A DNA stretch of 64,000 nucleotides from Paralithodes platypus. Lineage: Eukaryota; Arthropoda; Malacostraca; Decapoda; Lithodidae. Below the pieces are notes generated by a model. The model ran no database searches and was not told where the DNA came from. It saw nothing but the letters and a program-made list of their open reading frames with translations. Made by a program: the position numbers and the translations under genes. The stretch is from contig CM064495.1 in assembly GCA_032716605.1 (NCBI GenBank), positions 19,188,330 through 19,252,329 of the forward strand. Direction: 5' to 3'. Below, one piece after another: positions 11,362 through 21,455 of the stretch (within the stretch, counting starts at the first letter, position 1; every line of letters starts with the position of its first letter).

Positions 11362-12274
11362 TATACAAAGGAAATCAAGCAACAACAGGTCTAGTGACCC
11401 TTCTAGGCTGCTTGTCCTCCAAAACACTGAGGATCAAGTGTCCAAACAGTGGTTTAGAGTGGGTAAGGGAACATTGGAAAGGGAACTAATGTCTGTGGCA
11501 GGATTAGGAAGTTAGTAGGGGACAGATGGGTTAGTAACTGAGGGGAGGATAAAATAAAGTTATTCATTTACAAACGCAGTCAGTCGCGGGTTTGATGCGA
11601 GATATTTGTCTATGCGGAGTTTAAATGAATCAACGTTGCTGCAGTCTATAACATCTATGACATCTCGGGGAAGCCCATTCCATAAGTTGACAACTCGACT
11701 GAAGAAGAAATTCTTAGCTTCGTGTGAGTTAAAAGATTTACCAATAATTTTGCAACCGTTTCCCCGCGTGTAATTAGATTGGTCGATAGTGAAGTACTTA
11801 CTACAGTTCATATTGTCGATGCCTTTGATGATTTTGAACACTTGAATTAAGTTGCCTCTTAATCTGCGCTGGGTTAAAGGAAATATATTTAATTATCTAA
11901 GACGCTCCTCGTATGGTTTGTTCTTTAGGCTAGGTATCATTTTGGTAACTCTACGTTGAACTCGTTCTAGCTTGTCTATATCTTTTTGGTAATAAGGGCA
12001 CCAGGATTGAACGCAGTATTCAAGAAGAGGGCGGACTAAGGAATTGTAAAGGGTCAGGATAACGTCTTTGGATTTATGCTCAAATGACCTGCCTATAAAG
12101 CCAATTATTTTGTTTGCCTTCTTAACAACTTCTGAACATTGTTGACTCGGTTTTAGGTTACTCGATATTGTTACTCCCAGATCGGTTTTTCTGTTTACAT
12201 TCTTAAGCTGAGTGCCATTCATCAAATAGTTTACTTTCTCATTTTGGTATCCGATATGTAGTACTTTACATTTA
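11362..12274 (-). pseudogene. CR1-like LINE reverse transcriptase C-terminus (family CR1-C, copy 1)
   Basis: Minus-strand reading: NGTQLKNVNRKTDLGVTISS, ANKIIGFIGRSFEHKSKDVI, LYNSLVRPLLEYCVQSWCPY, KLERVQRRVTKMIPSL (11893-12225), then after a frame break FKIIKGIDNMNCSKYFTIDQ, FFFSRVVNLWNGLPRDVIDV and FKLRIDKYLASNPRL (11560-11841). This is the post-catalytic half of a CR1-type reverse transcriptase; the catalytic block is missing because the copy is 5' truncated at 12274. Unlike copies 2 and 3, its 3' end lacks the (TC)n tail and instead runs through a roughly 30-bp linker into the Penelope-like palindrome. Confidence 0.88.
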
Positions 12275-12286
12275 AGTATATAAGAT
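12275..12286. repeat. Right copy of 12-bp target-site duplication
   Basis: AGTATATAAGAT, matching 10900-10911 exactly. Confidence 0.85.
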
Positions 12287-12639
12287 ACTTAATGGGTTTG
12301 ACAATGTGGATTATAGCAAAATGTTTAGCCTCAATATAAATACAACACACAGCCATGGCTGGAAATTACAATTTAAAAGGTTCAGCACTAGTATCTGTGG
12401 AAACTTTTTTACAAATAAAATCTGTTCTACCTAGAACAAACTTCCCTCAGAAGTTGTAAACAGTTCCTCAGTTAGCAGTTCAAGAAGAGAGTAGCTAGTA
12501 TTCCGCACACTGTAATGAGTGTAGTGCACTATGCAGTCTCTCTCCTTCCACTTCGAATATCTCCTCGGAATGGACCGCAAGGTCTCTGAGATACTAACTA
12601 TTCCATGTAACTCCTTGTAACTATCTCTCTCTCTCTCAC

Positions 12640-12768
<129 letters not shown>

Positions 12769-12947
12769 CCCAGTGTTCTATGTTGAAGCTCCCCCAACCA
12801 AAAAGCGGTGTTCCTGTGGCCTTATCTTGTCCTTCTATTACCGGATAATCTGCTCGGCCTTCCCCGTATCTATTGTGTTCCTTATCTGTGTACATCTGAT
12901 CCTTCCTTCCTTACCTTCCCTCTTACCCATCACCTCCACCCTACCTC

Positions 12948-12983
<36 letters not shown>

Positions 12984-13041
12984 CCCCTTTCCTTCAACTT
13001 TCCTTTTCTATCGGATATGCCATCTCTACTAGAATTAAATC

Positions 13042-13078
13042 CTGACCACGTCGTTTGGATCGTAAGGTCTGTGGCCAG
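13042..13078. repeat. Short hairpin repeat, copy C
   Basis: GACCAC ... GGATC-GTAA-GGTC ... GTGGCC forms an imperfect stem. It is related to the copies at 13269 and 13419; shorter relatives are at 12571-12590 and near 31931. Confidence 0.6.
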
Positions 13079-13106
13079 TGCATTTATGTAAATATATGTA
13101 TTTTTT

Positions 13107-13184
<78 letters not shown>

Positions 13185-13268
13185 AGAAGTGGTGGGTGGG
13201 GAGAGAGCCTTCTGCTTTGCTATACTTACGTTCCGATATGTTGCAAATTCTACGTTAGCATTAAGTCC

Positions 13269-13305
13269 GGACTGCCTAGTAGGGACCGCACGGTCTGTGC
13301 AGTCT
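13269..13305. repeat. Short hairpin repeat, copy A
   Basis: Outer stem GGACTGC / GCAGTC, inner stem GACC-GCAC-GGTC. Compared with copy B the outer stem differs at two base pairs, and both strands have changed together. Confidence 0.7.
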
Positions 13306-13418
13306 GTGTCTCTATGAAACTCTTTTAGCCGGAGGGGGCGGAGGGTAGGGAGAGAGCTTCCAACGTTACTGTTCTTTTCTTCTACTATACACTGTCCCTA
13401 TCTAGTAGTATTAAGGCC

Positions 13419-13454
13419 GGACCACCTAGTAGGGACCGCAAGGTCTGTGTGGTC
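13419..13454. repeat. Short hairpin repeat, copy B
   Basis: Outer stem GGACCAC / GTGGTC, inner stem GACC-GCAA-GGTC. Downstream it shares GTATCTGTGTAACTCTC-type sequence and runs into CTATCTATTGC. Confidence 0.7.
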
Positions 13455-13496
13455 TGAGTATCTGTGTAACTCTCTGTATCAATCTATCTATTGCGC

Positions 13497-13522
13497 ACAC
13501 ACACACACACACACACACACAC
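13497..13522. repeat. (CA)n microsatellite
   Basis: Pure CA dinucleotide run. Confidence 0.95.
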
Positions 13523-14815
13523 CTACTCACACATACAACAACATTCTCTCTTCAGTGTTTCCATATAGAATTCTTCATTTTACAGCAAGTCCATTTTACT
13601 CTCTCTAATTCAATAATGATTACGTCTAAATGTTTGGTTTCCTACCCTACTCTTTCAATCCCACTCTTTACCTCTCCCCTCTTCCATGTCTCCTCCTCAC
13701 AGGGTATTATTCGTCCACTCATGTAATTCCCACTGTCCTATTCTTCATCCACTTACTTTTACTGTGTTGTTTTTCCGCTGACGGTAAATTGCCACGTCCC
13801 CATCTTGATCACTTAGCTATATCGATTATTGTGTACTGAAATATATTGTTAATTGTGGAAACTTAACAATAACATAACATAGAAATTTTATATTTTTCCA
13901 TTAACTATCAAAGAAAAAGCAACTAAACACTACAATTTTACGCCAAGTGAAATATACTATAAATACTCCCAGTCCATTTTTCATCTGTATTGGTCTTTAA
14001 ATGTGTGGTATTTTTATGATGCAAATTATCTAACGGTGTCGTAGAATGCAAGGGAAAGGAACTAATTTGCTTCAAGTACCTGAGTAACTATGCTCACATT
14101 GGAATAACTTACTTATTACACACATCATCATCGTAGTTTTCGGAGAATTATGTATTTCAACTGTACCTTCTTACGTCTATAATGTGCACGTTGAATTATA
14201 CATGGTAGTTCTCTTTTCTCTTTCTGGTCACTTTTTTTAGAGGAACTGTTGGGTTGAGGGCGCTCTCTGATGTGCCTGTCTGTCTCTTACATGGGGTGGC
14301 ACTACCAACTACGTCAATGGAACAATTATTTTTTAACTACATTTCCTCTCAGTAATGTTTAGTGATTGAATCATTTCATATTCCGGTTCTCCCTCATCCT
14401 GTGTAAGAACATCTGTTTTGTTCATTTGTTTTCCTCTCTCTACATTTCCTCTACTAAATTTACAATGTTCAAAACATTCCACCCTTCCGCACTATGTACC
14501 CCCCCCCCCCCACCCTCTCTCTCTCTCTCTCTGGTTGTTTAGCAGGGTATCTGTTGTTCCCATCTGGGCCAATACATACCTCGCTACCCTCCCATCCAGC
14601 CCGTCTATTATTGGGTCTGTCCCGTCCTTTCCGTCCCTCTCACCTGTAATTGGCTGGTCCTTTCTTACCTGTCTCTTCACTTTCTCTCTGTCAGCGTCCC
14701 TACTTCTCCTCTTTGGGTAGAAATAAACCCTTTTTATATTTATTGGTATTGTATATTGTTCAAGGGTCATATTTGTCTACGTCTCTCTTTTCCTCAATAA
14801 TCTAATTGACTTTAC
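13523..14815. other. Unassigned stretch
   Basis: Contains a polyC plus (CT)n tract at about 14500-14532. Open frames at 13630-13839 and 14418-14770 are pyrimidine-biased and show no family motif. I see no gene. Confidence 0.45.
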
Positions 14816-15150
14816 TTAAGGGTAGATTTGTTTATTTGTGGATCCCCTTCTCCTTCATGTTTAGTCCCATTAGTTTTGAAAGTTTAAGACGCTCGCCTCG
14901 TTAGTTTGGCAATGGTAAGACCTTTTGTGCCATTTAGGGATCTATTTATTCTTGGCAAGCGATAGCGAGCCTGCAATTTATGACGAAACGGCCTCCGGGA
15001 CATTTTCCATCCGAAGAATTTACAAATTTATCTCGAAAGGTGGTGTTAGGGGTATTATTTGTTAAGCTTGATGGAGGTCTAGGGAGGAAATTAAGACACA
15101 TAATTATAGTTATTAAATAAATGAACAAATATATACAAATCTCCCCTTAA
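14816..15150 (+). mobile_element. TTAA-flanked MITE (family A), copy 1
   Basis: Bounded by TTAAGGG and CTCCCCTTAA. Diagnostic internal blocks in order: CCCATTAGTTTTGAAAGTTT, AAGCGATAGCGAGCCTGCAA, ACAAATTTATCTCGAAAGG, TTAAGCTTGATGGAGGTCTA. Non-coding. Related copies are at 16500, 24838, 29128, 39738, 53157 (all +) and at 61775 and 63306 (inverted). Confidence 0.8.
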
Positions 15151-15237
15151 CTAGCCCTTCTATTATATAATTATTCACCCTTTCCCTTCATCTTTTGCTA
15201 CATCTTCCTTTCCCTTCATTATTTTCCTCCCACTACT

Positions 15238-15575
15238 TTCCCTGGCTTGTATCCATTCGGCCCCATTCAGCCAACTGTTTTAAGACGTTTATCCCCATCC
15301 AGGTGTCGATTTCTTCCTAGCGAGCGATAGCGAGCCAGCATTGTATGGAGAAATCCGTCTTCGCCGGAGACATTGTTCTATCGAAAAAATTACAAATTTA
15401 GCTTGCTGTCAAAACAAAAAATATATATATGCTGGCTCGTTACCGCTTGCCAGGAAAATATTGACACCTGGATGGGTGTAAACGTCTTAAAACAGTAGGC
15501 TGAATGGGGCCAAATGGATATACAAGCCAAAGGGAGAGGGAGAGAAAGAGAAAAAAGGGAGATGGGCTCCCTTAA
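15238..15575. mobile_element. Fold-back MITE (family B), copy 2
   Basis: Inverted arms with CATTCGGCCCCATTCAGCC, GCGAGCGATAGCGAGCCAGC and TTTTAAGACGTTTATCCCC, and their complements. The right end is GGGCTCCCTTAA; the left terminus is missing. Confidence 0.8.
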
Positions 15576-15630
15576 TCTCTTCCTCCACCTCCTTTCCCTT
15601 CTTTCCTGGATATAGACAGGCTGGAAACTC

Positions 15631-16359
15631 TTGATGATCTGCGCCATTACGGCCTTGGTTGGCATCATTACTGGTTATGTCATTATCTGGTGTCAAACTG
15701 GATCAATCTTGTTTGAAGACTTGAATGGATATGAAAGGGAATACAGCAACATTAACATGAAATATGAAAGGGAATACAGCAACATTAACATGAAATATGA
15801 AAGGCAATACAGCAACATTAACATGAAATATGAAAGGGAATACAGCAACATTAACATGAAATATGAAAGGGAATACAGCAACATTAACATGAAATATGAA
15901 AGGCAATACAGCAACATTAACATGAAATATGAAAGGGAATACAGCAACATTAACATGAAATATGAAAGGGAATACAGCAACATTAACATGAAATATGAAA
16001 GGGAATACAGCAACATTAACATGAAATATGAAAGGGAATACAGCAACATTAACATGAAATATGAAAGGGAATACAGCAACATTAACATGAAATATGAAAG
16101 GGAATACAGCAACATTAACATGAAATATGAAAGGGAATACAGCAACATTAACATGAAATATGAAAGGGAATACAGCAACATTAACATGAAATATGAAAGG
16201 GAATACAGCAACATTAACATGAAATATGAAAGGGAATACAGCAACATTAACATGAAATATGAAAGGGAATACAGCAACATTAACATGAAATATGAAAGGG
16301 AATACAGCAACATTAACATGAAATATGAAAGGGAATACAGCAACATTAACATGAAATAG
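15631..16359 (+). CDS. Hypothetical 242-aa frame over a 33-bp minisatellite
   Basis: An ATG-started frame with a hydrophobic N-terminus (MMICAITALVGIITGYVIIW, potentially one membrane segment), a short link, then 18.7 copies of an 11-residue unit (EYSNINMKYER), stopping right after the last unit. The unit is 33 bp, so the frame is kept by arithmetic; the opposite strand is also open for the same reason. Units 3 and 6 carry Q instead of E. There is no splice or promoter evidence, and the ORF start lies only about 55 bp beyond a MITE end. I treat it as a low-probability gene; the repeat itself is certain. Confidence 0.18.
   Translation: MMICAITALVGIITGYVIIWCQTGSILFEDLNGYEREYSNINMKYEREYSNINMKYERQYSNINMKYEREYSNINMKYEREYSNINMKYERQYSNINMKYEREYSNINMKYEREYSNINMKYEREYSNINMKYEREYSNINMKYEREYSNINMKYEREYSNINMKYEREYSNINMKYEREYSNINMKYEREYSNINMKYEREYSNINMKYEREYSNINMKYEREYSNINMKYEREYSNINMK
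15740..16358. repeat. 33-bp minisatellite, about 18.7 copies
   Basis: Unit GAATACAGCAACATTAACAT plus GAAATATGAAAGG. It is almost invariant, with a single G/C variant in units 3 and 6, which implies recent homogenisation. Confidence 0.97.
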
Positions 16360-16499
16360 CATTGTTCTGGCCTTTTCTTTCCCCATCCAAGGACACAATT
16401 TAAACTATTTGTCATAATTATATCTGGGCCTATACACTAATAAACACTAACATTTATGGACTCGGCTTTCCCTTATCACCCTGCTGCAATCCTTTTAAA

Positions 16500-17352
16500 T
16501 TAAGGGGAGGCAGACCGTTTTTCTGGACCTCCTTCTCCCTTATGTTTAGCCCCATTTGTTTTAGATTATAAGAAATTTCACTTCGCATATAAGTTCGATA
16601 AAACATCTACACTATTGGGAGCGTTTAAGAGCACTTAATCTGTACTCACTGGAACGTAGAAGAGAACGTTACCTAATAATATACACGTGGAAAATCGCAG
16701 AGGGTTTAGTACCAAACCTACATACTCCGATAGTCATGAAATTCAGTGATAGGAGAGGCTGGGAATGCGAAATCCCCGGGATGAATAACAGGGGTGCTAT
16801 GGGCTCTCTGCGAGAGAGCTGGTTATCACACAGAGGCCCACGTCTCTTCAACAAACTCCCACGGCGAGTAAGAGACATGAGGGACATCTCGTTAGACAAC
16901 TTCAAGAGAGCCCTAGATGTCGAACTGCAAAAAGTGCCAGACGAGCCCATCCTCGCAAGGGAGCGAGCTGTCGCTTCAAACAGTCTACTGCACCAAATCA
17001 CCACCCATAACGAGGGGCGTCGCGCTCCTTGGTGCCGCTAGAAGAGCGGCGAACACATCCAAAGGTATCCAAATGTAAGGTATCCATTAGTTTGGCGATT
17101 TTAACACCTTTCGGCCCATTTTGTTGTCAATTTTAAGACTTGTACCATTTAGGTGTTGATCATTTCCTGGCGAGCGATAGCGAACCTGCAATTTTAAGAG
17201 GAAACGGCCTTCGGCCGGGTAATTTTTCTACCGACAAATGTACAAATTTATCTTGAATGGGGGTCTAGGGGATGTTTTTTAAGCTTGATGGAGGTCTAGC
17301 GAGAAAATTAAGAAATATGAATTAATAGAAAAAAAAATCTGTCTCCCCTTAA
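16500..17352 (+). mobile_element. TTAA-flanked MITE (family A), copy 2, split by a LINE
   Basis: Starts TTAAGGGGAGG at 16500, runs to CCCATTTGTTTTAG near 16561, is interrupted by a LINE 3' fragment, and resumes at about 17089 with ATTAGTTTGGCGATTTTAAC, ending CTCCCCTTAA at 17352. About 25 bp of the element expected at the junction are missing. Confidence 0.75.
16562..17088 (+). pseudogene. LINE 3' end (family E), copy 1
   Basis: 5'-truncated LINE encoding only the end of its open frame: ALNLYSLERRRERYLIIYTW-like sequence, then VMKFSDRRGWECEIPGMNNR, LSHRGPRLFNKLPRRVRDMR and the terminal HNEGRRAPWCR with a stop near 17041. The 3' tail consists of GGTATCC-type short repeats. It is nearly identical to the copy at 19592-20127 (differences seen include GM/RM and ESW/EGW), which points to recent activity. 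It is inserted in a family A MITE. Confidence 0.85.
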
Positions 17353-17704
17353 CTGTAATATACAGTAGGGTAGTTATTTTCCTACCCTCTATGTTACCTT
17401 GACGCTACCAACAATGCAGCCAGATTCAGTGTTTTATATTTGTAAAGTACCGTACCGGTAGGTGTAAACGACCAAGAATCCACATCGGTCTTCTCGTTCA
17501 TCAGGCATCCATTTCCACACTAATTACACCTCTGAATGATGTTTGTGTTCTCTATAATCATGCGGTGTGCATATGCCTTTATATGAGAGTTCACTCTCTA
17601 AAGGCACAGCCAGAATATTATTGTATTGTTGTATATTTTTGTATGTATTATGGTTGGCTAAATAAAAAAAATCAATTTCAATTTCAATTTCAATCAAAAT
17701 ATGT
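17353..17704. other. Unassigned stretch
   Basis: AT-rich, ending in (AATTTC)n-like sequence at 17673-17695. No gene seen. Confidence 0.4.
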
Positions 17705-17945
17705 ACAGTCGTCAGGATTAATTCGTTTCGTTTCCCTGGACTCAGGCGTTAGTAGCACTGCACGATGGAGAGGTATCCCCTCCACCTCCTCTCCTTGTTG
17801 TTACCATACCCCCACCGAAACCCTCCCATTTTCTCTCCAACCTCAGAACTACACCCACCCTCCCTTCTCTCGCTCTCACCCAGTTAAGGGCTACTTCTGG
17901 ACCTCACCATTTGCATGTATTCCGAACACCTAATGAAGGAATGCA
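17705..17945 (+). repeat. Interspersed repeat X, copy 1
   Basis: Recognised because its reverse complement recurs at 23347-23585. Shared blocks: TCGTCAGGATTAATTCGTTT, AGAGGTATCCCCTCCAC, CCACCGAAACCCTCCCATTT and CACCTAATGAAGGAATG. No coding motif or TIR seen. Confidence 0.75.
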
Positions 17946-18020
17946 ATGTATCATAGGCAGAGTCAAGTAGTAGCTTTACTGAATTTGAAAGAATGAAAGA
18001 AAGAGGGAGAGAGAGAGAGA

Positions 18021-18259
18021 TTGATTTTGATTTTGCCCCGAGGGGCGAGTTTATTGAGCAGCGCCCCCCATCCTGTGAGGGGACAACCATTAGTAAGGCG
18101 ATACATACTGCTCAAAGAGCCATTATTCCACTGAAACAACAGCATCGTCGTCTGGTTACATTCATATTTGTGTTTATAAGTCAGGTTGGCATTATTCAGA
18201 TGTGTTATTATAGTTTCCTCATTTAATTGTCACATGGTCTGTATATACGTATCTCATTA

Positions 18260-18290
<31 letters not shown>

Positions 18291-18970
18291 CAAGCTTGTA
18301 GTGACTGAATTATTAATTGACAGGTTGTAAATAATAGCACTACAGAACTAGTGCAATCGTATGAGGAGACTATTCATATTTTCATTACATCAATGGTTAT
18401 TGAGATCATAGTTAGCTGAATACAATTATTACAAAAATAGGCAATGGTATAAATCAACATAATACATAATTTAATACAGGCGGACATAATCATGATCCGG
18501 TTCGTTGTGCACTGGGAGCTAAGGTGTCTTGAGATCGCCTCGTACCTATACACAACGAACGTATTATAGTCTGCATGGTTGGTATCTAATTGAATATACT
18601 TAGTGGGTATTTCAAGAATGTCAGGGGGTAAGGAAATGTGATTTGTATATAAGAAGACTGTGATTAACGAGACGTGTAACATGTGAAGGGAGGTGGTAGA
18701 AAGAGAGGGATCTCGTTGGGGGTGGAAGTTTCGCTCCCAGGAATTTTCTGTGGTATTTCAATAATAATAATAAAATAATAATAATAATAATAAGGGGACA
18801 ACCACTGGTAAGGCAATACATACTGCTCAAAAATCCATTATCCTACTGTAACAACAGTATCGTCGTCTGGTGTTATTATAGTTTCCACATTTGATTGCCA
18901 CATGTGCTGTATATACGTGCTCATGAAGAAAAACAAAAATTGACTGAATTATTAATTGACAGGTAAATAA
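18021..18970 (+). repeat. 950-bp interspersed repeat Y, copy 1
   Basis: Starts TTGATTTTGATTTTGCCCCG (with the palindrome GCCCCGAGGGGC) and includes a long A tract at about 18257-18284. It recurs in the same order and orientation at 59616-60570. Internally, a block around 18085-18160 (GGGACAACCATTAGTAAGGC, CATCGTCGTCTGG) recurs at 18794-18870, and TGACTGAATTATTAATTGAC occurs at 18302 and 18942. No protein motif; both flanks are GA-rich. Could be a non-autonomous retroelement or a composite. Confidence 0.8.
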
Positions 18971-19345
18971 TAGCACTACAAAACTAGTGCAATCATATGA
19001 GGAGACCATTCATGTTTTCTTACATCAATGGTTATTGAGATCATAGTTAGCTGAATACAATTATTACATACATGATGTGACTAATATTTCGAACTACATA
19101 AATTATTATGCAATAATAGTACGACAAATATATTACAATCATATGAGGGACACTTCACATTCTTCATTACATCAACGGTTATTGAGGTCATAGTTAGCTT
19201 AATACAAGAGTCACATACATAATGTGACTAATATTACCAACTACCGAAGTTATAATGGAATTATAGTAATACAAATATTTTACAAACATGAGTGACATGG
19301 TTCAAATTCTTATTACAATAATGGTTATTGAGGGGATAGTTAGCG
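18969..19345. repeat. Tandem degenerate repeats extending Y copy 1
   Basis: Successive degenerate copies of a 100-130-bp unit (TACATCAATGGTTATTGAG, ATCATAGTTAGCTGAATAC) follow at about 18969, 19090 and 19225. The 59.6-kb copy of Y lacks this extension. Confidence 0.7.
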
Positions 19346-19467
19346 CAATATGACCAGTGGAGAAGTTTACATGCCGATAGTAATATAATATTTAGTAGGG
19401 TGTGTGGTTATGGGAGAGAGGGAGGGGGGTTGTAGGAGGTAGAGGAATGGGTGGGAGAGGAGGAGGA

Positions 19468-19704
19468 GTACAGATTCAGTGCTCTTAAATGCTCCCAATA
19501 GTGTAGATGTTTTATCGAACTTATATGCGAAGTGAAATTTCTTTGTACACTCTCTACGTCATTTATTTCACCTGTTTTGTAACATCCCCATACAAAGCAG
19601 GTGAAATAAATAACGTAGAGAGTGTACAAAGAAATTTCACTTCGCATATAAGTTCGATAAAACATCTACACTATTGGGAGAGTTTAAGAGCACTGAATCT
19701 GTAC
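19468..19704. repeat. Fold-back inverted repeat at a LINE 5' end
   Basis: Arms 19468-19580 and 19592-19704 are inverted copies of the same LINE sequence around an 11-nt loop (AACATCCCCAT). Matching blocks include ATCGAACTTATATGCGAAG and TATTTCACCTG. Differences are few. Confidence 0.85.
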
Positions 19705-20127
19705 TCACTGGAACGTAGAAGAGAACGTTACCTAATAATATACACGTGGAAAATCGCAGAGGGTTTAGTACCAAACCTACATACTCCGATAGTCATGAAA
19801 TTCAGTGATAGGAGAGGCTGGGAATGCGAAATCCCCCGGATGAATAACAGGGGTGCTATGGGCTCTCTGCGAGAGGGCTGGTTATCACACAGAGGCCCAC
19901 GTCTCTTCAACAAACTCCCACGGCGAGTAAGAGACATGAGGGACATCTCGTTAGACAACTTCAAGAGAGCCCTAGATGTCGAACTGCAAAAAGTGCCAGA
20001 CGAGCCCATCCTCGCAAGGGAGCGAGCTGTCGCTTCAAACAGTCTACTGCACCAAATCACCACCCATAACGAGGGGCGTCGCGCTCCTTGGTGCCGCTAG
20101 AAGAGCGGCGAACACATCTAAAGGTAT
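19592..20127 (+). pseudogene. LINE 3' end (family E), copy 2
   Basis: Encodes NNVESVQRNFTSHISS, HYWESLRALNLYSLERRRER, IYTWKIAEGLVPNLHTPIVM, FSDRRGWECEIPRMNNRGAM, LFNKLPRRVRDMRDISL and the C-terminal HNEGRRAPWCR, stopping at 20100. This is the end of a non-LTR reverse transcriptase ORF; the catalytic domain is missing. The 3' tail shows AAAGGTATCT repeats. The 5' end is duplicated in inverted orientation immediately upstream, so the copy is both 5' truncated and rearranged. Confidence 0.88.
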
Positions 20128-20278
20128 CTAAAGGTAATTAGGGGGGGGGGGAGGTAAGGTACTCCAGGGAGGAGGAAAGTGTGAGGTGTGTGTGTGTGTA
20201 TGTGTTGGGGAGGGTGGGACATACTACATATAAATAAGTTGTTTTAAGGCCAGCCATAGTACTGAAGATAAATATGGT

Positions 20279-20317
<39 letters not shown>

Positions 20318-20889
20318 AAAGGGAAAGTTTGAATTTCAACGCAAGTCTACATATATCAGCAGTATCGCTTCATCGTACCTGACACAACATATCAATAAGT
20401 AAGGAAGGAAACTGTATACGTGCAAAGATCAAGATTCAATTAAGTTTAGTAGCAAAACAATATTCAGAAGGAAGATACTAGTAGTCCTCCGGGAGGGATA
20501 TGCCGCATATCCGAAGGTACCGTACTTAATTGTAGATCAAACCATTAGCAGAGAATATTGAGGACAATTATGTTGCTTACATATGCAAGGGTCATGTATG
20601 TTGGCTTGCAAAAGGATATGAATTGGCACTTAACAGATTATTTAAATTAATGCTGTGTTAGAGGCTCAGAGGGATATGTATATACTGTACATTGTCAATC
20701 TATTAAATGAGAATAGCAGTGATAAGTAAAGAAATACTGACTGGTATTATAAATATGACATGATCAATGAAAATATGAAATCGTGTAGAGGGCGTTACAA
20801 AGGGTTTAAGTGTGACCTTGTAAGAAAGAAGAGATGTGTGGAGGGCAAGGGGTGCATACTTATAAGGTTCATGTTTCATGTTTACAGTA
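20128..20889. other. Unassigned stretch
   Basis: Includes polyG and short (GT)n tracts near 20140-20205 and a 30-base A run at about 20282-20311. No gene seen. Confidence 0.45.
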
Positions 20890-20893
20890 CATA

Positions 20894-21455
20894 TTATTGT
20901 GGGGGGGCAAAGTTCTTGTGTTTTTTTAGTATGTTATTGATTACGTTATTCTTTAGCATGTATATTGCTTGATCCTCAATTGTGGTTAACTGATTATTCC
21001 TGTATTCCCTAATCATTGGGCATTCCAAGATATAGTGCTCGAGAGAGTGTTTGTTGGGAGCTCTGCAAACCCTACATTGCCTGTGCTCTTCTTCTACCTG
21101 CCAATTCAGCTGCCATGGATAACAATAGCCAAACCTTATTCTTGCATGTACTGAGTCTACCCATCTACTCGTTGTACGTTTACCATAGGTGTATTTGGTC
21201 GTAAATGCTACTTTATTGTAGTAGTTTATAGATCGGCTGGTATTATGATGTCTAGCTCTGTCTTCATCCACTCTTTCTTCTTGTGTCTTTTTAATAATAG
21301 TTCTCATTTGTTTCAATGACAGTTCAAGAATATGATCAGGTTCTTCTTTCTCTGAGGCCTCCTTGGCAAGCTTATCTGCCCTTTCATTGCCGGGGATGCC
21401 TACATGTGAAGGAATCCAGGCAAATTTGACCCCTAGCCCCTTCTCCCTTACACGA
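20894..21455 (-). pseudogene. LINE RNase H and C-terminal Cys/His fragment
   Basis: Minus-strand frame beginning with FAWIPSHVGIPGNERADKLA, the C-terminal RNase H block (SHVGI..NE.AD), then KEEPDHILELSLKQMRTIIK, ARIRFGYCYPWQLNWQVE and CRVCRAPNKHSLEHYILECP, a Cys/His motif typical of the ends of RNase H-bearing LINEs (I/Jockey-related groups). The frame is uninterrupted from about 21430 to the stop at 20894. The upstream reverse transcriptase is absent (5' truncation). A host gene is unlikely given the motif combination. Confidence 0.85.

Larger units (their letters stand above)
10843..12500 (+). pseudogene. Older LINE ORF fragment split by a composite insertion
   Basis: The + strand just left of the insertion reads APRLRGQLIEVYK. 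After the insertion, from 12275, the same reading continues YKILNGFDNVDYSKMFSL, then HSHGWKLQFKRFSTSICGN and FFTNKICST, with a stop near 12434. This is the standard C-terminal block of CR1-like reverse transcriptases. The frame is interrupted between 10912 and 12274 by foreign DNA flanked by a 12-bp direct repeat. Only the C-terminal portion of this older copy is present. Confidence 0.8.

Noticed and set aside
13269..13454. tRNA genes or a tRNA-derived SINE head
   Set aside because: The hairpins lack A-box and B-box promoters and a cloverleaf; only a single stem is supported.
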